Shown here: piece by piece, positions 25,772-35,900 of the stretch | Layout of the letters: every line of letters begins with the position of its first letter | Numbering within the stretch: the first letter of the stretch is position 1 | Source: Saccharopolyspora sp. SCSIO 74807 | GTDB lineage: Bacteria > Actinomycetota > Actinomycetes > Mycobacteriales > Pseudonocardiaceae | Length of the DNA stretch: 64,000 bases | NCBI RefSeq assembly: GCF_037023755.1 | Contig: NZ_CP146100.1 | Coordinates: 3,230,001-3,294,000, forward strand | Direction of reading: 5' to 3' | Notes under the pieces: model-generated | What the model saw: the letters and a program-made list of their open reading frames with translations, nothing else | Told to the model about the DNA's origin: nothing | Databases searched by the model: none | Program-made: the position numbers and the translations under genes

Positions 25772-26910
25772 CGGTTCTCCTTCCGAGCAGGCCGGGCGGG
25801 GAAGGTCGCCGTGGTCCGGAACCGGCCGTCCCGCCGGGAGACCTCCAGCTCGCCGCCGTTGTCCGCGAGGCGTTGGCGCAGCGTGGAAAGCCCGCTCAGT
25901 TCCGGCGGCCCGGTCTCGTGCGCGCCGTCGTTGACGATGGTGATCCCGGAGGCCGACAGCGTGATCCGCACCTGGCGCGCTTGGGCGTGGCGCAGGATGT
26001 TGGTCGTCGTCTCGCGCAGGACCTGGCCGAGCAGTTCCCCCGCGTGCGGATCGGCGTCGGCTTCGCGGTCGATGTGCACGAAGATTCCCGCGGCCTCGAA
26101 GAGGTTCTTCGCGTTCTCCAGCTCCGCGGACAGGTTCAGCTGCCGCTGGGCGTGGGCGAGTTCCTTGGTCTGCGCAATGGTGTCGCCGACCAGGGCGTGC
26201 ACCTCGCCCAGTTCCTCGCGTGCCCGGCCGGGATCGCGGTCGAGCAGCTTCTCGGCGAGCGCGACCTTCAGCTTGACCACGTGCAGGGTGTGGCCCTGGA
26301 TGTCGTGCAGGTCGCTGGCGAACCGCATCCGCTCCCGCATGACCGCCAGCTCCGCCTCGCGCTGCCTGGACTGCTCACGCTCGACGATCAGGTCGGAGAA
26401 CTTCTGGTTGAGCAACGCGAACACGGTCGCCACCGGGACGGTGAGCAGCGGGACCACGACGTACTGGAAGACGCGTCCGCCCGGGTCGTCGCCGAACACG
26501 AGCAGATTCGTCGAGCCCAGCGCGGCGATGAACACGCACAGCCCGGAAAGGGTCGCGAGCCGGCGGCGGGGCAGCTGCGGGATCAGCAACGACACCACGA
26601 CGCAGATGCCGTAGACCGCGGCGGAGCTGTCCGTCAGCGCCCCGGCCAGCCAGGTGGCCGCGGTCACGACCAGGCAAGGCCGGGCGACGCGGCGGGAATC
26701 GTCCGCGGTCCAGCGCTCGGCCAGCACCAACGCGGCCGCCATTCCCACGAGCTGGAGGACGACGTGTCCCCACGAGCGTGCGGTGAACGCCAGGAACACG
26801 CCGACGACGATCAGCGGCGGGAGCGTCGAGAACAGGTTCAGCGAGCGCACCCGGTCCTGCACGGCACGGCCGGTCCAGGTCCGGCGGTCCACCGGCAGCG
26901 CGGTTGGCAT
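25768..26910 (-). CDS. Sensor histidine kinase, HisKA_3 type (DesK-like)
   Basis: 380 residues from ATG 26910, with GGAGG 3 bp upstream. Four to six hydrophobic helices occupy about residues 25-170. A dimerisation and phospho-acceptor helix with RFASDLHDIQGHTLHVVKLK follows (His in DLHDIQGH). The ATPase domain has TTNILRHAQARQVRI (N-box) and LRQRLADNGGELEVSRRDGRF near the end. No extracellular sensor domain is visible, so it probably senses a membrane state. The partner regulator is immediately downstream, and the divergent gene encodes a secreted peptidase. Confidence 0.9.
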   Translation of the reverse strand: MPTALPVDRRTWTGRAVQDRVRSLNLFSTLPPLIVVGVFLAFTARSWGHVVLQLVGMAAALVLAERWTADDSRRVARPCLVVTAATWLAGALTDSSAAVYGICVVVSLLIPQLPRRRLATLSGLCVFIAALGSTNLLVFGDDPGGRVFQYVVVPLLTVPVATVFALLNQKFSDLIVEREQSRQREAELAVMRERMRFASDLHDIQGHTLHVVKLKVALAEKLLDRDPGRAREELGEVHALVGDTIAQTKELAHAQRQLNLSAELENAKNLFEAAGIFVHIDREADADPHAGELLGQVLRETTTNILRHAQARQVRITLSASGITIVNDGAHETGPPELSGLSTLRQRLADNGGELEVSRRDGRFRTTATFPARPARKENR

Positions 26911-26970
26911 GGTCCTCCGAGGTCGGGCGGTTCCCTGCCGATCATCTCTGCCGCACCGGGTCCCCACCAG

Positions 26971-27022
26971 TGACGTCACGTCAGGTCTCGGTGGCCAGGA
27001 ACGTCACGGCGCATCGGTGACG
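26971..27022. promoter_or_regulatory. Cluster of TGACG/CGTCA half-sites, candidate response-regulator operator
   Basis: Within 52 bp there are five TGACG or CGTCA pentamers. They include the palindrome TGACGTCA (26971-26978), another CGTCA at 26979-26983, and the inverted pair CGTCAC (27002-27007) and GTGACG (27017-27022). The cluster sits between the kinase gene and the divergent peptidase gene. Confidence 0.45.
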
Positions 27023-27121
27023 CCGCCGCACTACTGCGCGGGCGCGGATCTCGCTGGAATCGGGCAGCACGACGGGATCGACGACCTGGCGGTGGTTCTC
27101 CCACCGCGGAAAGGAAATCCG

Positions 27122-28591
27122 ATGCGAAAACTTGCGCTGCCGGTGGCCTTCGCCGCCGTCGCCGCGGCGACCGCGGTGCTGGTCCCGGCGGTGTCCGCCG
27201 CGCCTGCGGCCCCGGAGGAGCTGAACTGGGGGCCGTGCCCGGACACCGGCATCCCGACGCCGGACCTGGAATGCACGACGGTGCAAGTGCCCCTGGACTA
27301 CGCGGATCCGGACGGCCGCAAGATCGACCTCGCGATCTCGCGGCTGCCGAGCAAGAACCCGGACAAGCGACGCGGCGTGCTGCTGACCAATCCGGGCGGT
27401 CCCGGCGGTGCGGGCCTGAACTACCCGCAGCTGCTGACGAACCCGGCTTTCCCGGCGCCGCTGCCGCAAGGCGTGCGCGAGCAGTACGACGTGATCGGCA
27501 TCGACCCGCGCGGCGTCGGGCACAGCGACCCGGTGACCTGCGACCTGACACCGGAGCAGCTGGCGATCGGCAACCTGCCGTACGCGAACGGCCCGGCGGA
27601 CGTCGTGCGGCAGGCGGAGGTCGCGAAGGCGGAAGCCAGGCAGTGCGCGGATTCCGCGACCGGATCGATGCTGCCGCACATGACCACGGCGAACACCGCG
27701 CGGGACATGGACCGGGTCCGCGCGGCGCTCGGTGAGTCCAAGGTGTCCTACCTCGGCGCGTCGTACGGGACGTACCTGGGGGCGGTCTACACGACGATGT
27801 TCCCGCAGCGCAGCGACCGGTTCGTGCTGGACAGCAACCTCGGCCCGGGCGGCTACGACATCGAAGCGATGCGCGGCTTCGGCCGCGGCATGCAGGACCG
27901 GTTCCCGGACTTCGCGGAGTTCGCCGCCGCGCACCCGGAGCACGGGCTGGGCACGACTCCTGCCGAGGTGACCGCCAAGTACCACGAGCTGGCCGACCGG
28001 CTGGACCGGAATCCTGTCGCGGGCTACGACGGATCGATCTTCCGCGGCATGACGTTCACCTTGTTGTACAACGACGATCTGGGCACGTTGGCGCAGGGGT
28101 GGCGCGCCCTCGATCACGGCGAGGACCCGAAGCTGCCGGGTGGCGTCCCGACCGCGACGGACAACGTCATGGCCGCGCGGTTCGCCGTGGTCTGCGGCGA
28201 GTCGGATTGGCCGCGGTCGGTGCAGAGCTACCAGCGGGACGTGGCGGTCGACCGGAAGCGGTACCCGCTGATCGGCGCGGCCGCCGCGAACATCTCGGCG
28301 TGCGCGTACTGGTCGAAACCGGCGGCAGAGCCCCAGGTGCGGATCACCGACCGCGGCCCGTCGAACGTCCTCATGGTGCAGAACGAGCGGGACCCGGGAA
28401 CACCGCTGGCCGGCGCCCGCGAGCTGCGCTCGGCGCTCGGCGACCGCGCCCGGATGGTGACGGCCGATCAGGGCGGGCACGGCGTCTACGTGTTCGGGGC
28501 CAACCAGTGCGCGAACAACGCGGTGAACGACTTCCTGGTCACCGGTGCGCGACCCGAGCAGGATTCCTCCTGCGCGGCGGAATCCCGCTGA
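27122..28591 (+). CDS. Secreted alpha/beta-hydrolase peptidase (tripeptidyl aminopeptidase, SlpD/SlpE type)
   Basis: 489 residues from ATG 27122, with GGAAAGGA upstream. A classical Sec signal peptide (MRKLALPVAFAAVAAATAV, cleavage near VSAAPA) predicts export. The core has the oxyanion-loop region TNPGGPGGAG, the nucleophile elbow GASYG (Ser214), Asp424 in NERDPGTP and His453 in QGGHGVY. This is the serine-hydrolase triad of S33-type tripeptidyl aminopeptidases, which trim peptides from the N-terminus of secreted proteins. The C-terminus carries the TAP-like domain. It is divergent from the two-component genes and may be under their control. Confidence 0.9.
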   Translation: MRKLALPVAFAAVAAATAVLVPAVSAAPAAPEELNWGPCPDTGIPTPDLECTTVQVPLDYADPDGRKIDLAISRLPSKNPDKRRGVLLTNPGGPGGAGLNYPQLLTNPAFPAPLPQGVREQYDVIGIDPRGVGHSDPVTCDLTPEQLAIGNLPYANGPADVVRQAEVAKAEARQCADSATGSMLPHMTTANTARDMDRVRAALGESKVSYLGASYGTYLGAVYTTMFPQRSDRFVLDSNLGPGGYDIEAMRGFGRGMQDRFPDFAEFAAAHPEHGLGTTPAEVTAKYHELADRLDRNPVAGYDGSIFRGMTFTLLYNDDLGTLAQGWRALDHGEDPKLPGGVPTATDNVMAARFAVVCGESDWPRSVQSYQRDVAVDRKRYPLIGAAAANISACAYWSKPAAEPQVRITDRGPSNVLMVQNERDPGTPLAGARELRSALGDRARMVTADQGGHGVYVFGANQCANNAVNDFLVTGARPEQDSSCAAESR

Positions 28592-28605
28592 ACGAGCTCG
28601 GACGA

Positions 28606-28640
28606 AACCCGGCCGATCGCCATCCGCGGTCGGCCGGGTT
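28606..28640 (+). terminator. Hairpin terminator after the secreted peptidase
   Basis: AACCCGGCCGA (28606-28616) and TCGGCCGGGTT (28630-28640) form a perfect 11-bp stem beginning 14 bp after the stop codon. No T-tract follows, which is common in high-G+C actinobacteria. Confidence 0.6.
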
Positions 28641-28775
28641 CGCGTTCGGCGGCGAGTCCGCACGCGGAACCGGAGCCTGTCGGGCGGGGCGTGCACACCA
28701 TCGGCATTCGATAGGCCCGCGCATCAGGTGTAGAAGTGGATGCCGAGATCAGGACGCACCGGCGGGAGGACGCGG

Positions 28776-31334
28776 GTGGAGAGCGAGGATTCGCGGAACG
28801 AGCCGGAAGACGTCGTGCTGAACTCGGTCGGTGGCGGAGTCAACGGCCCGGTGGTTAAGGCGAGCCGTATCCGGGACGTGATCATCCACCAGCACGCCGG
28901 TCCGCGGCCGAATCTGCCGCACCGCATCGGCGCGGTGCCTGCTCGCGTGGGGTGCTTTCAACAGCGCCGGCCGGTCGACGCGGGCGAGTTCGTGCCCGCG
29001 GGAACGGGACGAGTGCTCTCCGGCCTCGGCGGGGTGGGCAAGACGCAGCTCGCGGCCGAGCTGGCCGAACACTTGTGGTTCGAAGGCGAGATCGAGCTGC
29101 TGGTCTGGGTCGCGGCGAGCTCCCGAGAGGCGATCACCTCGGCCTACGCCGCCGCTGCCGCCGAACTCGGCTGGGACCCGGACGGGAACCCGGAGCGCGG
29201 GCCGGAACGGTTCCTGGCCGGACTCGCCTCGTCCTCGTGGCGTTGGCTGGTGGTGCTCGACGACCTGCGCAGTCCCGGCGACGCCACCGGTCTGTGGCCG
29301 CCGGACCGGCCGCAGGGCCGGACGCTCGCCACGACGCGGCGTCGCGACGCCGCGTTGGTGCACGATCGGCGCGAGCTGGTCGACATCGGCGTGTTCACCG
29401 CGGAACAGTCGCTCGCCTACCTGACGGCTCGGCTGGCCAACCGGCCGCAGGGTGCTGAAAGCGCCGCCGAGCTCACCGGTGCCGAAGGCGCCGCCGACTT
29501 CGCCGGTGCCGAAGGTGCCGCCGAGCTCGCCGCCGACCTCGGCCACCTCCCGCTGGCGCTGGCGCAGGCCGCCGCCTACCTGCTCGATGAGGATCTGGAT
29601 TGCCACGAGTACCGGGCGCTGCTGGCCGATCGGAGCCGCAGGCTCGCCGACGTGCTTCCCGAGCAGGAGGCGCTGCCGGACGAGCAGGTCGATCCGGTGA
29701 CCGCGACCTTGGCGCTGTCGGTCGAGCTGGCGGGGCGGCTGCGACCAGTGGGCTTGGCGCCGAAGGTGCTGGAAGTCGCCGCGATGCTCGACCCGCAAGG
29801 CATCCCCGCTGAAGTGTTCACCAGCACGGCGGTCCGCGCGTACCTGGAGCGGGTCACCGGTGACGCCGTGGATCAGCACGCAGTGCGCAGCGCGCTGCGG
29901 TGCCTGCATCGGCTGAACCTGATCACCGAGGACAGCGGCGCGAACTCGCGGCGAGTGCGGGTGCACGCACTGGTGCAGCGCGCGGCTCGGGACCAGCTCA
30001 CAGCAGACCAGCTCGGTGCACTGGTGCACTCCGCAGCGGACGGGCTGTACGAGACGTGGCCGCGGGAACGTTCCGGGGACCTGATCCCTACCTTGCGCAC
30101 GAACACCGAAGCGCTGCACCCGCATGCACCGGGTCATCTCTACGAGTGCTGCTGCCACCCCTTGCTGTTCCTGGTCGGGGCGAGCCTGGGCCGCAGCGGA
30201 GCGGTGACCGCCGCGGTCGAGCACTTCCAGCGGATGCGCGAGACCGCGGCGCGCTACTCCGATCCGGAACAGCACGGAGTGCTGACCATTCGCCTGGAAC
30301 TCGCGTGGTGGCGCGGGGTGGCGGGCGACCTCGATGCCGCCGTCGCCGACACGGAGCAGGTGGCCGACGTCCGTGCGCAGGCGTTCGGGCCGGACAGCCC
30401 TGCGGCGTTGGAGGCCCGCGTCAACCTCGCCCGGCTGCGTTCCGAAAGCGGTGATGTGGCCGGTGGCCTGGCCGAGTTGAACAGCGTGGTGCCCGTCCTG
30501 ATCCGGGTGCTCGGTGCCGATCACGATGACACGCTGAGTGCGCGGGTGTGCCTGGCCAACGATCAGGCCTCCCTCGGCGATATCGCGGGGTCCGTGACCG
30601 CGATGGAGGTGTTGCTGGCCGACATGCTGCGCACCCGCGAGAAGCAGGATCCGGGGGTGCTGAGCGTCCGGCACAGCCTGGCGCTGCGGCATGGTGAGGC
30701 CGGGCATGTCCAGCAGGCGGCAGCCGAATTCGGCGAGCTGCTCGAGGATCGGTTGCAGGTGCACGGACCGGACCACCCGAACACCTTGCAGACCCGCGGG
30801 TTGCTGGCCACCTATCGAGCGCGCGCGGGCGAGCCCGAGCACGCGGTGGAGGAGCTGGAGATCCTGGTGCAGGACCGGCTGCGGGTGCAGGGACCCGATC
30901 ACCCGGACACGCTGTCCACCCGGGACGAGCTGGCCACGCAGCGCGCGGCCGCGGGCGATGCGCGGGGCGCGCTGGAGGAGATGGAAGGGCTGTTGCCCGA
31001 TGCGCTGCGGGCATTGGGACGTTTGCACCCGACGACGTTGAGCATCCGGCAGGCTCTCGCCATCCGGCGCGGCGAGGCGGGCGACCCGCACGGGGCGGTC
31101 GAGTTGTTCGCCGATCTCGTTCCCGACACGCAGCGGGTGCTCGATCCACGTGCCCCCAATGCGCTGGCCGCCAGGCACAACTTCGCGTTCTGGCAGGCGG
31201 AGGCAGGCGACACCGCGCAGGCGCTGGCCGAGTTGGAGAGCCTGCTGCCCGAGATGCTCCAGGTGCTGGGCGAGGATCATCCGCACACCCGCGCGACCCG
31301 GCTCAACATCGACCGGCTGCGGGGCGAGGACTGA
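28776..31334 (+). CDS. NB-ARC/STAND ATPase with C-terminal TPR repeats
   Basis: 852 residues from GTG 28776 (GGGAGGA 6 bp upstream). An ATG at 28740 is a weaker alternative. The N-terminal 60 residues include the VGGGVNGPVVKASRI element seen before many actinobacterial NB-ARC domains. No enzymatic effector domain is visible. Walker A GLGGVGKT is at residues 83-90, Walker B WLVVLDDL near 165, and a GLPL-like motif LGHLPLAL just after a 27-bp coding repeat. From about residue 450 to the end there are kinesin-light-chain-type TPRs (PDHPNTLQTRGLLATYRARAGE). STAND proteins with this layout act as ligand-sensing switches in regulation or phage defence. It abuts the Wadjet operon tail-to-tail with 4 bp between the stops. 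Confidence 0.85.
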   Translation: MESEDSRNEPEDVVLNSVGGGVNGPVVKASRIRDVIIHQHAGPRPNLPHRIGAVPARVGCFQQRRPVDAGEFVPAGTGRVLSGLGGVGKTQLAAELAEHLWFEGEIELLVWVAASSREAITSAYAAAAAELGWDPDGNPERGPERFLAGLASSSWRWLVVLDDLRSPGDATGLWPPDRPQGRTLATTRRRDAALVHDRRELVDIGVFTAEQSLAYLTARLANRPQGAESAAELTGAEGAADFAGAEGAAELAADLGHLPLALAQAAAYLLDEDLDCHEYRALLADRSRRLADVLPEQEALPDEQVDPVTATLALSVELAGRLRPVGLAPKVLEVAAMLDPQGIPAEVFTSTAVRAYLERVTGDAVDQHAVRSALRCLHRLNLITEDSGANSRRVRVHALVQRAARDQLTADQLGALVHSAADGLYETWPRERSGDLIPTLRTNTEALHPHAPGHLYECCCHPLLFLVGASLGRSGAVTAAVEHFQRMRETAARYSDPEQHGVLTIRLELAWWRGVAGDLDAAVADTEQVADVRAQAFGPDSPAALEARVNLARLRSESGDVAGGLAELNSVVPVLIRVLGADHDDTLSARVCLANDQASLGDIAGSVTAMEVLLADMLRTREKQDPGVLSVRHSLALRHGEAGHVQQAAAEFGELLEDRLQVHGPDHPNTLQTRGLLATYRARAGEPEHAVEELEILVQDRLRVQGPDHPDTLSTRDELATQRAAAGDARGALEEMEGLLPDALRALGRLHPTTLSIRQALAIRRGEAGDPHGAVELFADLVPDTQRVLDPRAPNALAARHNFAFWQAEAGDTAQALAELESLLPEMLQVLGEDHPHTRATRLNIDRLRGED
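29451..29531 (+). repeat. 27-bp tandem repeat (three units) inside the STAND gene
   Basis: Three in-frame units at 29451-29477, 29478-29504 and 29505-29531 encode GAESAAELT, GAEGAADFA and GAEGAAELA. They sit immediately before the LGHLPLAL motif of the NB-ARC module and would vary the length of the preceding linker without breaking the frame. Confidence 0.85.
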
Positions 31335-31338
31335 CGGT

Positions 31339-32628
31339 TCAGCCGGGGCGCAGGTCGTTCAGCAGGGTGGACAGGACGATCTCCTCCTCGACCGCGCGGG
31401 AGGCCGTGGACATCAGCTCGGCCAGGTCCGGGTCCCACGGCGTCTCGACCGGGGAGCCGACGAGCTGCGGCAGGTCGAGGCGGTCGGCCGCGGCGAGGTT
31501 GACTGCTTCCCGGTAGTCGGCCGCCGACATCCGCCACAGCCCCACCTCGTGCGCGGACCACAACTGCCGGGCGATCGAGACGCCCGCCCAGTCGAAATCC
31601 CCGTGGTAGCGCAGCGCAGCCCCGTCCGCGCGCAGCCGCGAGAGCAGCGACAACGCCACCGTCGTCGGCTGCCCCGACACGCACACGACCGGATGCCGGA
31701 TCTCTTCCTGCGCGGCGGCTTCCAGCACCCGCGGGTTCTCGCAGACGGCGACGACCGTGCCCGGCGCGACCAGATTCCCCGGCGCCGCGGCCAAATCCCG
31801 ATGCGTCAGATGCGTCGGCAGACCCAGCTCACCGCGCCGCAGCACCATCCGGGACCACTCGTCGTCACCGGTCAGCGGCAGTGCCCAGCACAGCACCGTG
31901 GCGGAAACCTCGTCGAGCGCGACGCCGCAGCGCTCCCACAACGCCCGCCGGTCGCGTTCGTTCGCCGGGGGATCGATGCCGTGCGCGAGCGCCGCCGCGC
32001 GCAGCACGACGCGGCTCAGCGTCGTTCCGCTGTCGAGTTCGTGCGCGCGACCGACGCGGCTCGCGAGGTCGGCGCGCGAGGTGAACGACTCCGGTTCACC
32101 GGCCGCCGGATCCAGCACCATCGCGGAGAGCGCACCGGCCGCGTGCCGCAGCACCACGTCGAGCTCTTCCTCGGCGACCCGCCCGTACTGGTGCAGCCAC
32201 TGCACCCACGGCTGCGCCCACTCGCGTTCGGCGAGGCCGTGCTCGGCGAGCGCGGCGAGGGCGGTTTCGGTGGTGCGGTCCCGCTTCTCGGCGCGCGCCG
32301 CGGTCGGCGACTCGCGCGGTTCGACGGGCCGCTCGTGCAGGATCTCCAGCACCTGCGCCAAACCGAGGCCGAAGCGGGTGTCCTCGCGCAGCACCTTGTC
32401 CAATTTGGACACCATGATGCGGGAGTGGCCGAGGTACAGCGACCGGCCGTAGACCTCGCTGACCGCCTGCCGGGTCTGCTCGTCCGGCAGCGCGACGCTG
32501 AACCTGTCCGGGTTCCGCGGTGACTCCAGCGCTTCCCGCGCAGCCGCCCAGAAATCCCGCAGCTGCTCGCCGCCCCACACCGCGCGGACGTCCGCGCGCA
32601 CCTCGTCCGATCCGGGGTCGTCGCCCAC
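31339..32628 (-). CDS. jetD: Wadjet nuclease subunit JetD (DUF3323 + DUF2399, TIGR02679-like)
   Basis: 429 residues from GTG 32628 (AGGTGGGA upstream). GTGs at 32664 and 32667 are alternatives. The N-terminal half matches DUF3323, and the C-terminal third is DUF2399, a Toprim-like nuclease fold. VAVCENPRVLEAA supplies the acidic residue after the first strand, and LRYHGDFDWAGVSIARQLW gives the D-x-D pair expected to bind metal. In Wadjet, JetD is the nuclease that cuts circular plasmid DNA after the JetABC SMC motor has extruded it. It is the last gene of the operon. Unlike the other junctions, it is separated from jetC by 321 bp. Confidence 0.87.
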   Translation of the reverse strand: MGDDPGSDEVRADVRAVWGGEQLRDFWAAAREALESPRNPDRFSVALPDEQTRQAVSEVYGRSLYLGHSRIMVSKLDKVLREDTRFGLGLAQVLEILHERPVEPRESPTAARAEKRDRTTETALAALAEHGLAEREWAQPWVQWLHQYGRVAEEELDVVLRHAAGALSAMVLDPAAGEPESFTSRADLASRVGRAHELDSGTTLSRVVLRAAALAHGIDPPANERDRRALWERCGVALDEVSATVLCWALPLTGDDEWSRMVLRRGELGLPTHLTHRDLAAAPGNLVAPGTVVAVCENPRVLEAAAQEEIRHPVVCVSGQPTTVALSLLSRLRADGAALRYHGDFDWAGVSIARQLWSAHEVGLWRMSAADYREAVNLAAADRLDLPQLVGSPVETPWDPDLAELMSTASRAVEEEIVLSTLLNDLRPG

Positions 32629-32949
32629 TGCTTCCCACCTCTGCCGCGAGTTCGTACAAGTCACCACCGGCGGGGGCTGCTCGGCCTGCCGCCGTTCTCG
32701 GCGCAGCGCACCAGCGTAGTCGGCGCCGAAGTTTCGATCACTCGGGAAGCGCTCCGCGAGTTCGGCCGGACCGGGCAGCGGCCCACGTGCGTGGAGCGGG
32801 TATCGGCGGACGACGTACGTCCGGCGCATCCGAGTCCGCCGCATCCGAGTCCGGAGCACCCGTGACAAGGCACGCCTTCCCCGCAGCGGCCCGGAGATCC
32901 CGCAGCTGCGCCGCCGCATACCGCGGGGACGTCCGCTTCGTTCGCCGGG
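32629..32949. other. Intergenic gap between jetC and jetD
   Basis: 321 bp without a confident gene. The jetD frame stays open on the minus strand as far as 32919, so an N-terminal extension cannot be excluded. Its proximal part (to about 32770) has coding-like codon use and the distal part does not. An imperfect 15-bp tandem repeat (GCATCCGAGTCCGCC type) lies at 32827-32858. A separate jetD promoter or a lost small gene is possible. Confidence 0.5.
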
Positions 32950-35900
32950 TCAGGTCTCGGCGCGCTCCATGTCGCGGCCGTCCCACGTGGTGTGCGTGCA
33001 GGCGATGCCGTGGCCGCTGCGGGGGCGCAGCACGTCGTAGATGTGCATCTTCGGGATCTTCGGCGACACGCCCCACCCGCTGGGCCAGGTGATCAACCAG
33101 TCCATGTCCAGGTCCACCAGCAGGCCCAGCATCCGCGCGATCGTCGGATCGTCGAGCCGCTCGAACGCCTCGTCCAGCAGCACCAGCCGCAGCGGCCCGC
33201 GATCACCGGAGGCGACGCTGACCGCGTCGTAGAACGCCGCCGCCGCGGCGAACAGGGTGACGTAGGAGATCAGCCGCGTCTCGCCGGAGGAGAGCTGTCG
33301 CAGCCGCCGCACCCGGGGCTTGCCCTCCGGCCCGACATCGCGCACCCGCACGGTGAACGCGAACCACGAGCGGTAGTCCAGCGCCCGCGCAAGGATCTCC
33401 GCGTAGCCGCCGGTGGCGCTGTCCCGCTCGGCCTCGATCAGATCGGTGAACACGCGCCGCAGCAGCGCGTCCTGCTCCTCGCTGCGGTTGGCGAACGGGG
33501 TGCGCACCAGCTCGATGGCCTGCTTGATGTCGTCGCCCAGCGACGGCGCCGGTTCCCACTCCAGCTGCACGTGCACGCCTTGGCTGGAGCGGGCGCCGTC
33601 GAGCACCTCGTTCATCCGCTTGCACAGGTTCTCGGCCACCCGCATCTGCCCGCGCAGCCGCTCCGCGAGGTCGCGGATCAGGTAGTCGGCGAAGATCGAG
33701 CGGTAGCGCTCACCCAGATAGCTGCGCTGCTCGGCGAGCCGCTCGGCGACCCGGCGGGCGGCGTCGGCCACCGGCTGCGGACCTTCCTCGCCGGTCACCG
33801 TCACCGTGAGCACGCCGTGCTGGTCGCCCGCGCTGATGTCGTAGCCGCCGCTGAGCGACTGCTGCAACGCCTGGAACCGGTTGAGCACGGCGGTTTCGCC
33901 CGCGGTCTTGCGCTCGCCTGCGGCCGCCAGCAGCTCGGCGGCTCTGTCGAGTTCGGACGGAGCTTCGGCCTGCGGCGCGTCGTCGGCGTCCTCTTCGCCG
34001 ACGACCTGCGCGGCCGCCCACAGCCCCGGGATGCGCAGCGCGGCGTCGAAGGCCTCCGCGGCGGAATCCGCCTCGGACTCGCGGCCTTCGAGCTGACCGT
34101 GCTTGGTCTCCCACTGCGTCTCCAGCCGGACCACCTGCTCGCGCGCGGTGCTGATCCGCTCCCGAGCGGCAGGCAGGTCCTCGCGCAGCTGCGCGCGCTC
34201 GCGGTCCAGCGCACCGACCTTGTCGGCGATCTCACGGGCTTCACCGCCGACGGCCTCGTTCAGCTCGGCCAGTCCGGCGGCCTGCTCGGCGAACTCGGAG
34301 CAGCGCTGCTCGGCCTGCGACTCCGCCTCCATCCGGTCGGCCACCGCCGCGTCGTGGTGCAGCGAGATGTCCCGCAGGTCGGCCAGCGTGGCCAGGCAGC
34401 GGGACTCGATCGCCTCGTGCAGCGCGTCGATCGCGGAGCGGGCGTCGGTGGCCGCCCGGTTGGCGTGCTCCAGCGCCTGCGTCTCCGGCGGCAGGTCGGC
34501 TTCACCGGCCGCGCGCACCAGTTCCGAGCGGGCGGCCTGCCACCGCTGATCGGCCTGGTCGTGCTGTTCGCGGGCTTGCGCGGCGTGCCGTTGGGCGTCC
34601 TCGGCGGCTTCGTTGGCGCTGGTGAGCTTGGCGTGCGCGGTGAGCAGGTCGCCGTCGTCGGGGTAGGACTCCAGGTGCTTGTCCAGTGCCTCGGCCTGCT
34701 CGGTCGCTTCGCGGTGGCGCCGCTCGACGTCGCCGATCCGCTCGCGCAGCGCGGCCAGTTCCTCTTCGAGCTCGGCGATCCGCCGCGCGCGTGATGCTTC
34801 CCGCGCGCCGGCGCCGACGTACTCCGCGGCGTCCTTGTGCCAGCGGCCCGCGAGCACGCCCGCCCGCCAGCGGCCGTCCACCGCGACGCCCAGCCCCCGC
34901 TCGTCCGAAGCGGCCGCCGCGTCCGAAGTGGACACCGAGGCGAGCAGTGCGGCGACCCGCTCGGCGGGCACCGGCGAATCCGGCTCGGCGGCCGGAGTCA
35001 GCAGGTCGGCCAGCGTGCCGCCGGTCGCTGCGGCTACGGGCACCGCCAGCAGGTCGGCAGGCTCGGCGAGCTCGCCGCGTTCCGTGACCCAGGCGTTGAG
35101 CAGCCCGCTGGCCTGCAACGCCGCCTCGAGACCGGCCTGCTCGTCCGCGCCGAGCGACGGCTGGAAGTCGACCAGCCGGTAGAAGGCGCGCCCGGCGGCG
35201 GAATCCCGCTCGGCCGTGGCCCAAGCCGGGCGATCCGGGACGCGCTCGTGCCCCGCCCGCAGCTCGGCGAGTTCCTGCTCGCCGGTGCGCGCACGGGTGC
35301 GCAGCTCGTCGAGCTCGCGGTCCACCTCGGAGATCCGCTGCCGCGCCTCCTGCAGCTTCGGCCGCGCCCAGCGGCGGGTGAGTTCCCGCGCCTGGCGCGT
35401 CGCCGCGCGGTCCGCCAGCAGCGCTTCGGCCTCCGGCGGCTCCGGCACCGGATCGTCCGAAGTGGACAGCGGCCAGTCGGCTGCCCAGCGCCGGACGTTG
35501 TCCCGCCACGTGCTCGCGGCCTCGGAGAGCCCCTGGTGCGCTTCGTTGCGCCGCCCGGCGGCTTCGGTGGCGATCAGCTGCGCTTGGCGCGCCTGCTGCT
35601 GCAGCTTGGCGACCTGCTCCTGCTGGCCGTCCAGTTCCACGGCCTGCTGGTGCAGCGCCAGCGTCAACGCGCCGCGCTGCTGCGCGACCGTGCCCGCGTG
35701 CGCGGCGCGATCGGCCGCGGCGCGGTACTGCTCGGCCAGCGCGTCGGTGCCGACCTCGGGGGCGCTGCGGCGTTCGATCTCCAGCGGCTCGGCGTCGGCC
35801 TCCGGCGCCGCACGCACCCGGTCCGGAGTGCTCACCGGCTCCGCCTTCGGCACCTCCGGCGGGCGCGGCACCAGGCCGCCGTCCAGCCCGGCCGCGGACA

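Noticed and set aside
32738-33076. Minus-strand frame overlapping the end of jetC and the jetC-jetD gap, as a possible extra Jet gene
   Set aside because: It overlaps essential jetC coding sequence out of frame, is Arg/Pro-rich and has no domain.
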